Shown: positions 1 to 7,336 of the stretch, one piece after another
Layout: every line of letters starts with the position of its first letter
Numbering within the stretch: the stretch's first letter is position 1
Origin: UBA935 sp031555615
Lineage (GTDB): Bacteria > Bacillota > Clostridia > Lachnospirales > Lachnospiraceae
Assembly: GCA_031555615.1 (NCBI GenBank)
Contig: JAVBUF010000065.1
Span: 1 to 25,954, forward strand
DNA: 25,954 nucleotides
Reading direction: 5' to 3'
Program-made: the position numbers and the translations under genes
The notes under the pieces: generated by a model
What the model was told of the DNA's origin: nothing
Seen by the model: the letters and a program-made list of their open reading frames with translations, nothing else
The model's database searches: none

Positions 1-23
1 CGATTGTCCATCTCTGATTTTCC

Positions 24-446
24 TCATTCCTTACTTGCTGGCGCTTCAAGTGCAACGACGTTCCAGTTCACACCAAATTTATCTGTCACAGCTGCATGAA
101 ATACGCTGTAAAAAGTTTCTGTTGGTGGAAGCGTTACCGTACCACCTGCACAAAGCGCATCAAAGATGGCCGTCGCTTCTATCCCTGTGGGAACAGACGC
201 AGATAGCTTAATGCTTTCACCCCTGGCAAATGGCGTAGCTTCATCGGCGAACCAGATATTTGTACCACAAATCTCCATTTCACCGTGCATTACCCATGTC
301 CGCAGCAACTCGGGCGGAGTCTGTGACCCCTCTGGCATATAGTCTCCATAATTCATAACTTTTGGTTCGCCGCAAGGGAAAACCGAGCGGTAAAAATCTA
401 ACGCCTCCTGGCAGTCACCGTTAAATACAAGATAAGGTGTAATCAT
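24..446 (-). CDS. VOC family protein (PhnB-like)
   Basis: A 140-residue protein of the vicinal oxygen chelate fold, close to the PhnB / '3-demethylubiquinone-9 methyltransferase-like' group. It opens with the typical TPYLVFNGDCQEALDFY segment and ends with FHAAVTDKFGVNWNVV, both hallmarks of this group. Its length is normal for a one-domain member. The start is supported by AGGAGG 9 nt upstream of ATG at 446. It is the last visible gene of a minus-strand run and lies 90 bp after the GNAT gene. A short inverted repeat (GGCAAA/TTTGCC, about 498-515) in that gap lacks a U-run. The family has diverse and often unknown substrates, so no reaction is assigned. Family call is confident; function is open. 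Confidence 0.85.
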   Translation of the reverse strand: MITPYLVFNGDCQEALDFYRSVFPCGEPKVMNYGDYMPEGSQTPPELLRTWVMHGEMEICGTNIWFADEATPFARGESIKLSASVPTGIEATAIFDALCAGGTVTLPPTETFYSVFHAAVTDKFGVNWNVVALEAPASKE

Positions 447-536
447 AGAGAAATCCTCCTGTTCAAAATAAAATAATCTTCAGTTACAACATCCGTTGGC
501 AAAATTTTATTTGCCCGTAAATTTTCAATTTGTAAG

Positions 537-1127
537 TCAAAAATATAATTGCTCAATAAAATGATTGTCTGACTCATTCCAATATTTTTTATAAATAAAA
601 TTATTATTACCATCAAAGTTTAGTTGATACATTCTAAATATGACAGAAAAATTTTTCGGTTTCCACTGTTCTTCATATGAATAACAGTATTTCATACCTA
701 CCTTTTGCATAACATTACCACTTCTCAAATTATTTTTATCATGTGTTGCTGTAATATATGGTAATCCGTCTTTTTTTACTTGTTCCACAACTGATCTTCC
801 TGCTTCGGTGACAATCCCCTTATGCCAAAACCCCTTACGAAGTCCGTAACCAAAGTCATGGTGTTCTTCCATATCAACCTTAATATAACCTATGGGAAAA
901 TTATCTTCTTTAAGACAGATAGCATACGCATATCCTTGTGGCTGTTCATATTTTGAAGCATATCTTTCTTCATAAAATTTCTTTGTTTCTTTTATATTTT
1001 TCATAGGATACCATGGTAAAAATTTATTAACTTCTTCATCATTAAGAATAAGAAAAAGCGCTTCTATATCTCTTTCTGTAAATTTTCTTAAAATCAAGCG
1101 TTCTGTTTCCAATGTAGGTGAATTCAT
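537..1127 (-). CDS. GNAT family N-acetyltransferase (RimJ/RimL type)
   Basis: A GNAT acetyltransferase that would transfer acetyl from acetyl-CoA to an amine. The N-terminus (LETERLILRKFTERD) is the usual opening of the RimJ/RimL-like subgroup. The segment GYGLRKGFWHKGIVTEAG carries the acetyl-CoA pyrophosphate-loop region, here FWHKGIVTEA, and RSGNVMQKVGMKY is the conserved C-terminal signature. I place the start at the ATG at 1127, which has GAGGAAAG just upstream. An open frame continues to 1199 but would run into the NUDIX gene. The NUDIX stop and this ATG are one base apart, so the two genes are probably co-transcribed and translationally coupled. The tail of about 25 residues after the fold is slightly long. 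Substrate unknown. Confidence 0.88.
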   Translation of the reverse strand: MNSPTLETERLILRKFTERDIEALFLILNDEEVNKFLPWYPMKNIKETKKFYEERYASKYEQPQGYAYAICLKEDNFPIGYIKVDMEEHHDFGYGLRKGFWHKGIVTEAGRSVVEQVKKDGLPYITATHDKNNLRSGNVMQKVGMKYCYSYEEQWKPKNFSVIFRMYQLNFDGNNNFIYKKYWNESDNHFIEQLYF

Positions 1128-1128
1128 T

Positions 1129-1596
1129 TTATCTTTCCTCATCAAATGATTCATCAATGTATGTGCATAGTTCCCATGTTGTGAATGTTCCCTCATCAAT
1201 CATACGATTAATTTCATCACGGCTTGCCCACTTTGCATTGCAGGTTTCATCAGGAGCAAGAGTTACAGTTTCTATGTCTATATTTTGCCGAAACAACCAG
1301 ACATCGACCAAACCGTGACAATCCTTGTTGCAACACCGTAAGTGATGTTGAATCATTCGTCCGTTCTGCGGCTCGAGAATTATGCCTAATTCTTCTTTTG
1401 CTTCTTTCAAAGCCGTAGTCAAGCTATCATCTCCAGCAATCACATTTCCGCCCGTGCATTCCCACATATTGGGAAACGCCTTGTTCGGCGATCTTTGCGA
1501 TATAAGATATTCACCTTTGTTCATGGGTTTGCCACGCTCGTGAACACGTCCTGTAATATTACCGTTTTTATCTAATATATCCCAAAGTTCAAACAC
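1129..1596 (-). CDS. NUDIX hydrolase
   Basis: A 155-residue NUDIX hydrolase, which cleaves nucleoside diphosphates linked to another moiety. The NUDIX box is visible at about residues 49-71 (GNVIAGDDSLTTALKEAKEE then LGI). The metal-binding EE pair is intact. The first conserved Glu is replaced by Asp and the Arg of the REUXEE core by Lys, both conservative changes. The N-terminal MFELWDILDKNGNITGRVHER resembles isopentenyl-diphosphate isomerase-like and YfcD-like NUDIX proteins. The start is GTG at 1596 with GGAGAAG 8 nt upstream. It sits immediately upstream of the GNAT gene, with a single base between stop and start. The substrate cannot be told from sequence. Confidence 0.88.
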   Translation of the reverse strand: MFELWDILDKNGNITGRVHERGKPMNKGEYLISQRSPNKAFPNMWECTGGNVIAGDDSLTTALKEAKEELGIILEPQNGRMIQHHLRCCNKDCHGLVDVWLFRQNIDIETVTLAPDETCNAKWASRDEINRMIDEGTFTTWELCTYIDESFDEER

Positions 1597-1672
1597 GTTT
1601 ACTTCTCCATTTATGCGTACTATATTTACAAAAAAATTACTCTTCAGTTGCCATCCTTACAACTTCTATCGT

Positions 1673-3211
1673 TTAACTCCGTTCTTCAACTCTACGATAT
1701 CTGCGGTTTCGGTTTCCGCCAACAGCTTCGAGATCACCTCTTTCAACCAGTTGCTTCAGTAATTCTCTCACTCTGGATGATTTTAATCCAAGTATTTCTC
1801 CTATCTCATCACCCTTGTATTCTTTTCCCAATTCCATACACATGATAATTTTTTCATATCGTACTAATGTTTTTTCCGATACTTTTATTGCCGTTTTTTT
1901 ATCGCCGTTTTTTATCGCCGTTTTTTTATCGCCGTTTTTTATCGCCGACTTTTTCTTTTCAAATGATAGTGTTAGAATCGTTCTATCTGGATTATATTTT
2001 TCTTCAATAATTGGCACTTCCCATCCTTCATTTTCCCAAACTGCATATATGTCCGGAACTCCGCTGCCCGCACGTTCACCCACATTGATCATATTAAACA
2101 TTTTCATAAGTGCCTTGTTACGCGGGTCAGAAACTCCTCCACGCAGCATCTGTTCTTTGCCTGTACGAACATCACCTGGGTTCTCTAAAATCAAGCAATT
2201 CGGCTCCTTCTTTATTACAATCCCACACCTGCCATAATAATCTGTATTAATTAAACAGTTTGCAAGTGCTTCTCGAATTGCCTTATGCACCGGTGTATCA
2301 TCTATTCGATTTCCCGACTCCATTCTAAAAGGAACCTTCAAGTCTTTTGCAATTTTGTTATAGACTCTAAAATAAAATTCAAATAAATTTCCTGTCCATT
2401 CTCCCGAACTTGATTGAAATCGATCCGTCCAGCGAATTAGCGGATCTAGCATCTCGCGGTAGTCTAAAAAATATTCTGGAAACTCTCGTACAATCTTATA
2501 CTCTTCTCCAAACATCAGTAAGCCCGCCACGGTTGGATGCAATTGGCCATCCAAATCTGATTCAGCAATCGCCCCTATCTTTTCCATATACTTTGAATCA
2601 TCGTATTTTTCCCAAATATGACCTGGCTTAAATGCCATATGCCGGTTTCTATATCCATGCAATGTTTCAATGTCCAAAATATTAACCGGTAAATTAGACA
2701 ATACCTTCATATCCGAAGTCTCTTCTGGCTGGTCACGGAGCATTGCTAAAATTTCATTCCTCCCACAATGATAATCACCTTCCCAGTTTCTCCGAAATGT
2801 TCCATTAAAAATATCGTTATTAATATAAATGGGTTTCATTTGACGACTGGCCTTGGGAACATGAATGACCATTATTACACTATTTTCCTCTGTATAGATT
2901 TCAACATCCTTATCCATAAGCAGGTTTATATTAACTTTGTTCTTATTATTTATAATATCCCAAAACTCTTTTCGTAACTTTGCCTCATTTTGTAAGCCCG
3001 TCGCTCTCCAACTGCCATCTTTATTCTCAGCTATACCAAGAATAATTACTCCTCCATAACAATTAGCAAACGAAGAATAGGTTTCCCATAAGCTTACTGG
3101 CAGACCACCTTTTGCCTTTTTTATCTCGATTCGATTGCCTTCTCTATATTGAGCCAGTTTTTCTATTTCAAATATTTTATCTCCCACTCTTCGCTTCACC
3201 CTTCCATACAT
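1673..3211 (-). CDS. AlbA_2 / Schlafen-type putative regulator with ATP-binding C-domain
   Basis: A protein of about 512 residues with the usual AlbA_2 arrangement. An N-terminal AlbA_2 (Schlafen-type) domain contains YREGNRIEIKKAKGGLP and NCYGGVIILGI. A RecG-like C-terminal ATP-binding region follows, with HKAIREALANCLINTDYYG, ILENPGD, and the NVGERAGSGVPDIY motif. The C-terminus is a winged-helix segment (GKEYKGDEIGEILGLKSSRV). The family is usually annotated as ATP-binding or putative transcriptional regulator. Between ATPase and winged helix lies a lysine-rich linker made of AIKNGDKKT repeats, encoded by alternating A7/A6 DNA repeats. The start is uncertain. I use ATG 3211, which has AAGG 8 nt upstream, but GTG 3250 or ATG 3235 are in frame. 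It is the first gene of the minus-strand run. Confidence 0.8.
   Translation of the reverse strand: MYGRVKRRVGDKIFEIEKLAQYREGNRIEIKKAKGGLPVSLWETYSSFANCYGGVIILGIAENKDGSWRATGLQNEAKLRKEFWDIINNKNKVNINLLMDKDVEIYTEENSVIMVIHVPKASRQMKPIYINNDIFNGTFRRNWEGDYHCGRNEILAMLRDQPEETSDMKVLSNLPVNILDIETLHGYRNRHMAFKPGHIWEKYDDSKYMEKIGAIAESDLDGQLHPTVAGLLMFGEEYKIVREFPEYFLDYREMLDPLIRWTDRFQSSSGEWTGNLFEFYFRVYNKIAKDLKVPFRMESGNRIDDTPVHKAIREALANCLINTDYYGRCGIVIKKEPNCLILENPGDVRTGKEQMLRGGVSDPRNKALMKMFNMINVGERAGSGVPDIYAVWENEGWEVPIIEEKYNPDRTILTLSFEKKKSAIKNGDKKTAIKNGDKKTAIKVSEKTLVRYEKIIMCMELGKEYKGDEIGEILGLKSSRVRELLKQLVERGDLEAVGGNRNRRYRRVEERS
1887..1940. repeat. Tandem 14/13-bp poly-T/poly-A repeat in the AlbA_2 gene
   Basis: Four units of ATYGCCG followed by seven, six, seven and six T (14, 13, 14, 13 bp; 54 bp total). 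On the coding strand these read as runs of A7 and A6 separated by GGCGAT or GGCAAT. Two units make 27 bp, nine codons, so gain or loss of a single unit or a single A shifts the frame. The repeat encodes the linker ahead of the winged helix. Confidence 0.9.
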
Positions 3212-3325
3212 TACGTCAACCTTAAAATTATTCATTTTAAAAATTGGCACTTGTATTTAATTTACACTACGCACATATTCTATCACATAGTCGTAAAAAA
3301 CAAAAGAACACACGCATAGAATTAA

Positions 3326-3354
3326 TTGACACCAAAGATCAAACGCATTAGACT
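3326..3354 (+). promoter_or_regulatory. Candidate promoter for the BlaR1-like gene
   Basis: TTGACA (3326-3331), 17-bp spacer, TAGACT (3349-3354). The -35 is perfect and the -10 matches four of six consensus positions. It would give a leader of about 55 nt before the AGGAGG at 3400-3405. Confidence 0.4.
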
Positions 3355-3416
3355 TATTACATAGAGGGCTAATCCATTTGACAGATGCATGATTCATATA
3401 GGAGGCAAATATAAAC

Positions 3417-4283
3417 ATGAAAAATCCACTTCTTCAAATTTCAAATTACCGAAAACCAACTTTTTGGATTATACTCCTTGCCATCATTTCCTGCATCGTG
3501 GCAGGTGTATGCTTTTTGACCAATCCGAACGAAACAGCCACACCGGAAGATAATTACGTAGATGTAAATTTAAGGGATACCACACAGTTCGTTGAAGAAT
3601 GGGTAAAAGCATTTTGTGACCGGAACGGCGAATATATTGTCCGCCATACATCAGATTATGTACAGACCAAGTTGGTAAATCAGGGATTAATGGCATTGGA
3701 AGATGGCTACTATGTATTTGGTTGGTCAAGTCCCTGGCCTATGATGGCGAACCAGAATTACCGTATTGAATCTCTGGATGCGGATAAAGCGGAAATCTTA
3801 TACTATGCATGGTCTTCCGATCCCCATGTGACCGTTTGGCGAGAAACCATCGAATACACCAGAGAAAATGGTGCTTTTATCGTTACCAATGAGGAAATTT
3901 TATTTTTGGATAATATATCCCTAGTGAGAGATTTTAGCTTGGCATACCCCGATGGTGTTATCAGCAATGGGGTAGATTATCAAGCCAATGGATTTGGAGA
4001 AAGCTTGAATCAGCATGCGCTGTCTTCGGAGTCAGAAATATATACCGATCTGTTTGAACCGGATCGGGCTGCTGTTATTCTGCTGAACCTTTTGCCTGAT
4101 ACCAATAAGGTGAAGGTAACTGCCGCTACCAATGAGGCGAATTCCGTATCCCAAGTTGTGATCTTCTTTGAAGATAGCTCTGTAGGTGTGGAAATCACAA
4201 TGATCAAGCCCTTTGGAGAAAACGGAATATGGATTCCAAAGACCAGATCGAATAATGATGATGCAGAGGAATATTTTTCTTAA
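3417..4283 (+). CDS. Membrane-anchored protein resembling the C-terminal part of BlaR1/M56 sensors
   Basis: A 288-residue protein starting KNPLLQISNYRKPTFWIILL, one predicted transmembrane helix (about residues 16-35, ending CFLTNP), and then an extracytoplasmic domain of about 250 residues. From family knowledge, this junction is characteristic of clostridial BlaR1-like M56 metallopeptidases, just after the peptidase domain. Here the four N-terminal helices and the HExxH peptidase are absent, and the DNA upstream does not encode them. The gene still has its own AGGAGG 11 nt before ATG 3417, so it may be expressed as an orphan sensor or stalk domain. No BlaI-type repressor is nearby. It ends tail-to-tail with the AraC gene, overlapping by four bases. 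Function unknown. Confidence 0.6.
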   Translation: MKNPLLQISNYRKPTFWIILLAIISCIVAGVCFLTNPNETATPEDNYVDVNLRDTTQFVEEWVKAFCDRNGEYIVRHTSDYVQTKLVNQGLMALEDGYYVFGWSSPWPMMANQNYRIESLDADKAEILYYAWSSDPHVTVWRETIEYTRENGAFIVTNEEILFLDNISLVRDFSLAYPDGVISNGVDYQANGFGESLNQHALSSESEIYTDLFEPDRAAVILLNLLPDTNKVKVTAATNEANSVSQVVIFFEDSSVGVEITMIKPFGENGIWIPKTRSNNDDAEEYFS

Positions 4284-5152
4284 TATGGATTTTTTCTATA
4301 CTCCCCGGGTGTCATATGCATATTCCTGCGAAACGTCCTGTTATAATAACTAATATTGTTAAAACCTGTTTGCACAGCTACTGCGCTAATCTCTAAATCT
4401 GTATCCCGCAGCAGCTGTGCACTTTTATTTATTTTGTAATAATTCAGGTAATTTATAGGAGAGGTATTTGTCATTTCTTTAAAGAAACGGCATAAATGTC
4501 CCTTACTGATATGAAAGTATTCCGCCATTTCGGAAAGCGATATCGATTCTGTATATTGCTCTTGCAAATAAAGCATCATTTCTTTAATCAGAGAGGTACG
4601 ATAGTCATTAGACTCCTGTCTTTCTAATTGATAGCCTTCAGCGTATTGATATAATAAATGGCAAAGCTCCAGCAGATGAATTTTGATGTAAAGTTCATAT
4701 CCCTTCTCTTTTTCACAGTATTGTGCCGCAATATTTAATACCAGAGCCTGATATATTGGATTGTTTTTTATCATATATGGACAGTCAAACTGCCATTCAT
4801 ACAAAGGTGTGAGATATTTTTCCTGAATAGAATCATTTCCGAAACTTCGAATGAAGTTAGGATGAAATACAATTGCAATAAAATGAAATGGTACGTCTGT
4901 TTCTCCCAGTACCATATGTACTGTATTGGAAGGAATAAATGCAAAATCTCCTGCCGAAACAGAGTAAGCATATTGCCCGATATGGAGCGTTGCGCTACCA
5001 TTTAAAACAAATAATATTTCCAGTTCCTTATGCCAATGACAGTAAATTTTTTCTCTGTTGTTTGTGTCAGTTTGGACTTGATAGATGGCACACGGAAAGA
5101 CCGAGAGACCATGCATCGTTTGTTCTTCCCATAAAATCGGATAGCGTTCCAT
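4280..5152 (-). CDS. AraC family transcriptional regulator with cupin sensor domain
   Basis: A 290-residue AraC/XylS regulator. The N-terminal half is a cupin-like sugar-sensing domain (CHWHKELEILFVLNGSATLH, then FAFIPSNTVHMV). The C-terminal 100 residues form the double helix-turn-helix (ISLSEMAEYFHISKGHLCRF and IKNKSAQLL-like / AVAVQTGFNNISYYNRTFR), ending in the usual TPGEYRKN. The start is ATG 5152 with AAAGGAG 7 nt upstream; an in-frame TTG at 5158 lacks support. It is divergent from the GH31 gene, and the 130-bp shared region carries two direct half-sites 21 bp apart. It most likely activates the glycosidase in response to a sugar or glycoside. The inducer is not known. Confidence 0.9.
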   Translation of the reverse strand: MERYPILWEEQTMHGLSVFPCAIYQVQTDTNNREKIYCHWHKELEILFVLNGSATLHIGQYAYSVSAGDFAFIPSNTVHMVLGETDVPFHFIAIVFHPNFIRSFGNDSIQEKYLTPLYEWQFDCPYMIKNNPIYQALVLNIAAQYCEKEKGYELYIKIHLLELCHLLYQYAEGYQLERQESNDYRTSLIKEMMLYLQEQYTESISLSEMAEYFHISKGHLCRFFKEMTNTSPINYLNYYKINKSAQLLRDTDLEISAVAVQTGFNNISYYNRTFRRNMHMTPGEYRKNPY

Positions 5153-5187
5153 TGCCAATCTCCTTTTACAAATGTGAATATTGTGTT

Positions 5188-5237
5188 AGTATCTGTGAAA
5201 AATGTTAAAGTATCTAACCTTACAATGGTATTATAAT
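5188..5237 (+). promoter_or_regulatory. GH31 promoter with paired AraC-type half-sites
   Basis: A consensus -10 TATAAT lies at 5232-5237. There is no good -35: 17 bp upstream (5209-5214) reads AGTATC. That position is instead the start of an AGTATCT element (5209-5215), and the same heptamer occurs exactly 21 bp further upstream (5188-5194). A 21-bp direct repeat whose proximal copy overlaps the -35 matches the layout of AraC-activated promoters such as araI1-araI2. Confidence 0.6.
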
Positions 5238-5282
5238 ACAATCACAAGGACAAAACAAGAAACCATATAAGGAGGAAACAAA

Positions 5283-7283
5283 ATGCAGTTCAAACAATTG
5301 GGGAATAGCTTATTAATGAACCATCAAGGTGAAAAAATATTAATAGAGCCTTGGGGGAAAAATGCACTACGTGTTCGTGCTACCAGATATCAGAACTTCA
5401 CCGGAAATGATTGGGCATTGGAAGAATCTTTATCTGAATCCGGCAAGCAAGCCACGATTGCGATTTGTGAAGCAGAAAATACTGCTCAGATTACAAACGG
5501 TCAATTAAAAATCACTGCTAATCACAATGGTGTATTAAGATTTTTTAAAAATGATATACAATTTCTGCAAGAATACCACCGCAATTATGACAGCACTGTT
5601 TCGAAGGAAAGCATTTGTTTGAAATCCGTTGGCCGACACTATCAGCCCATTGTCGGTGGACATTATGGACTTACTGTTAGATTTGAAAGTAATGATGGTG
5701 AGCAGTTTTTTGGCATGGGACAATATCAGCATCCATATCTGGACCTGAAGGGATGTACCCTTGAGCTTGCCCAAAGGAATTCTCAAACTTCTATTCCTTT
5801 TGCCATATCCAGCTTAGGCTATGGTTTCCTCTGGAATCATCCGGGTGTAGGTACTGCCACTTTTGGCAAAAATTATACCGAGTGGAAAGCCGATACCACC
5901 CAGGAAATGGATTATTGGATTACTGTGGATCATCATCCGGCTGATATTGTAAAGAATTATACCGAAGTCGTTGGACGGGCGCCCATGTTACCCGACGGTT
6001 TACTTGGATTATGGCAATGTAAACTGAGATACCGCACACAGGACGAAGTTTTAAGTGTTGCCCGAGAATATAAAAAGCTGGGAATTAAGCTTGATGTCAT
6101 TATTATTGATTTCTTCCATTGGACCAGACAGGGCGACTGGCATTTTGATCCGGTCTATTGGCCTGATCCTAAGGCAATGTGCGATGAGCTTCATGCTATG
6201 GGTACTAAAGTAGTGGTTTCTGTATGGCCTAATGTAGACCGGAAAAGCGAAAATTTTCAGGAACTGTTTGACCGCGGCTTGTTGATCAGAACCGAGCAAG
6301 GCAGTATGCAAACCTATGATTTCCAGGGAGACTGCATTTCGATCGATGTCACTAATCCCGAAGCTCAGGAATTTTTATGGGAAACATGTAAGAAGAATTA
6401 TGCTGATCTTGGTATCGATATGTTCTGGCTTGACAACTGTGAACCGGACTTTGGCGTATATGACTATCGCAATTACCGTTACAGCATCGGAACGGGGTTG
6501 GAAGTAAGCAGCATTTATCCTAAATTAATGACCAAAACCTTTTATGAAGGGCAAAAATCCTCCGGAAAAGAAAAAGATATTTGTAATCTTGTACGCTGTG
6601 GCTGGGCAGGCAGCCAAAAATATGGTGCATTGCTTTGGTCCGGCGATATTAACAGCACTTTCGAATCCTTGCGCGATCAGGTGGCTGCCGGTCTTAATAT
6701 GGGATTAGCCGGTATCCCCTGGTGGAACACCGATATCGGCGGTTTTATGACAGAAGACGTTGATGATCCACAATTTCATGAATTGTTAGTTCGCTGGTTT
6801 GAGTACGCTGTATACACGCCCATATTAAGGCTGCATGGCGATCGTGGGCCGCATAACATTGACCCCCTTTCTGATTTGGAATGGGGCGGCGGATATCTTT
6901 TTACCGGTCAGCCTAATGAGTTATGGAGTTATGGCGAAGAAGTATTTACCATTTTAAAGAAACATTTAGAAAGACGCTGGAGTATGAAGCCTTATTTAGA
7001 AACTTTAATGAAAGAAGCTTCCGAAACCGGTGCCCCTCTTTTAAGAACCATGTTTTATGAGTTTCCGAATGATCCCATTTGCTGGAGTTTGGAAGATCAA
7101 TATATGTTTGGTGATAAGTATTTGGTTGCACCTGTTACGGTGGCCAGCATGCGAGAACGCAAAGTATATTTCCCAACCGGTAAATGGACTGATGTAAACG
7201 ATACATCTAATGTGGTTCAAGGCGGTCAGTGGGTTACCGTAAAGGCCCCCCTTGAATATATTCCCGTCTTTGAACGGTGTTAA
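5283..7283 (+). CDS. GH31 family alpha-glycosidase (alpha-glucosidase / alpha-xylosidase)
   Basis: A complete 666-residue GH31 enzyme that hydrolyses alpha-linked glucosides or xylosides with retention. The order is as in the family: N-terminal beta-sandwich (FFGMGQYQHPYLDLKG at about 142-157), a TIM barrel beginning near residue 235 with VIIIDFFHWTRQGDW, the nucleophile Asp384 in FWLDNCEPDFG, the acid/base Asp455 in LWSGDINSTF, and C-terminal beta domains (YLVAPVTVASMRERKVYFP). There is no signal peptide, so it acts in the cytoplasm on imported oligosaccharides. The FFHWTRQGDW and WLDNCEP forms are common in YicI-like alpha-xylosidases and gut Firmicutes GH31s, but specificity is not certain. 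The ATG has AAGGAGGAAAC upstream. It is driven from a divergent promoter shared with the AraC gene; no transporter is present in the window. Confidence 0.93.
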   Translation: MQFKQLGNSLLMNHQGEKILIEPWGKNALRVRATRYQNFTGNDWALEESLSESGKQATIAICEAENTAQITNGQLKITANHNGVLRFFKNDIQFLQEYHRNYDSTVSKESICLKSVGRHYQPIVGGHYGLTVRFESNDGEQFFGMGQYQHPYLDLKGCTLELAQRNSQTSIPFAISSLGYGFLWNHPGVGTATFGKNYTEWKADTTQEMDYWITVDHHPADIVKNYTEVVGRAPMLPDGLLGLWQCKLRYRTQDEVLSVAREYKKLGIKLDVIIIDFFHWTRQGDWHFDPVYWPDPKAMCDELHAMGTKVVVSVWPNVDRKSENFQELFDRGLLIRTEQGSMQTYDFQGDCISIDVTNPEAQEFLWETCKKNYADLGIDMFWLDNCEPDFGVYDYRNYRYSIGTGLEVSSIYPKLMTKTFYEGQKSSGKEKDICNLVRCGWAGSQKYGALLWSGDINSTFESLRDQVAAGLNMGLAGIPWWNTDIGGFMTEDVDDPQFHELLVRWFEYAVYTPILRLHGDRGPHNIDPLSDLEWGGGYLFTGQPNELWSYGEEVFTILKKHLERRWSMKPYLETLMKEASETGAPLLRTMFYEFPNDPICWSLEDQYMFGDKYLVAPVTVASMRERKVYFPTGKWTDVNDTSNVVQGGQWVTVKAPLEYIPVFERC

Positions 7284-7294
7284 AATACCTCTCT

Positions 7295-7322
7295 AAAGGG
7301 GCGATTATTTCCTCGCCCCTTT
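7295..7322. terminator. Hairpin between convergent genes
   Basis: A perfect 10-bp stem, AAAGGGGCGA / TCGCCCCTTT, with an 8-nt loop lies between the GH31 stop and the stop of the convergent lipoprotein gene. The A/T ends of the stem give a short U tract in both directions, so it probably terminates both transcripts. Confidence 0.75.
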
Positions 7323-7336
7323 CAAAATAATAAAGT

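Noticed and set aside
498..515. Terminator after the first GNAT gene
   Set aside because: The GGCAAA/TTTGCC stem is short and has no U-run on either side.
5205..5237. A standard sigma-A promoter for GH31 with TTAAAG as -35
   Set aside because: The spacing to TATAAT would be 21 bp; the AraC half-site layout explains the region better.
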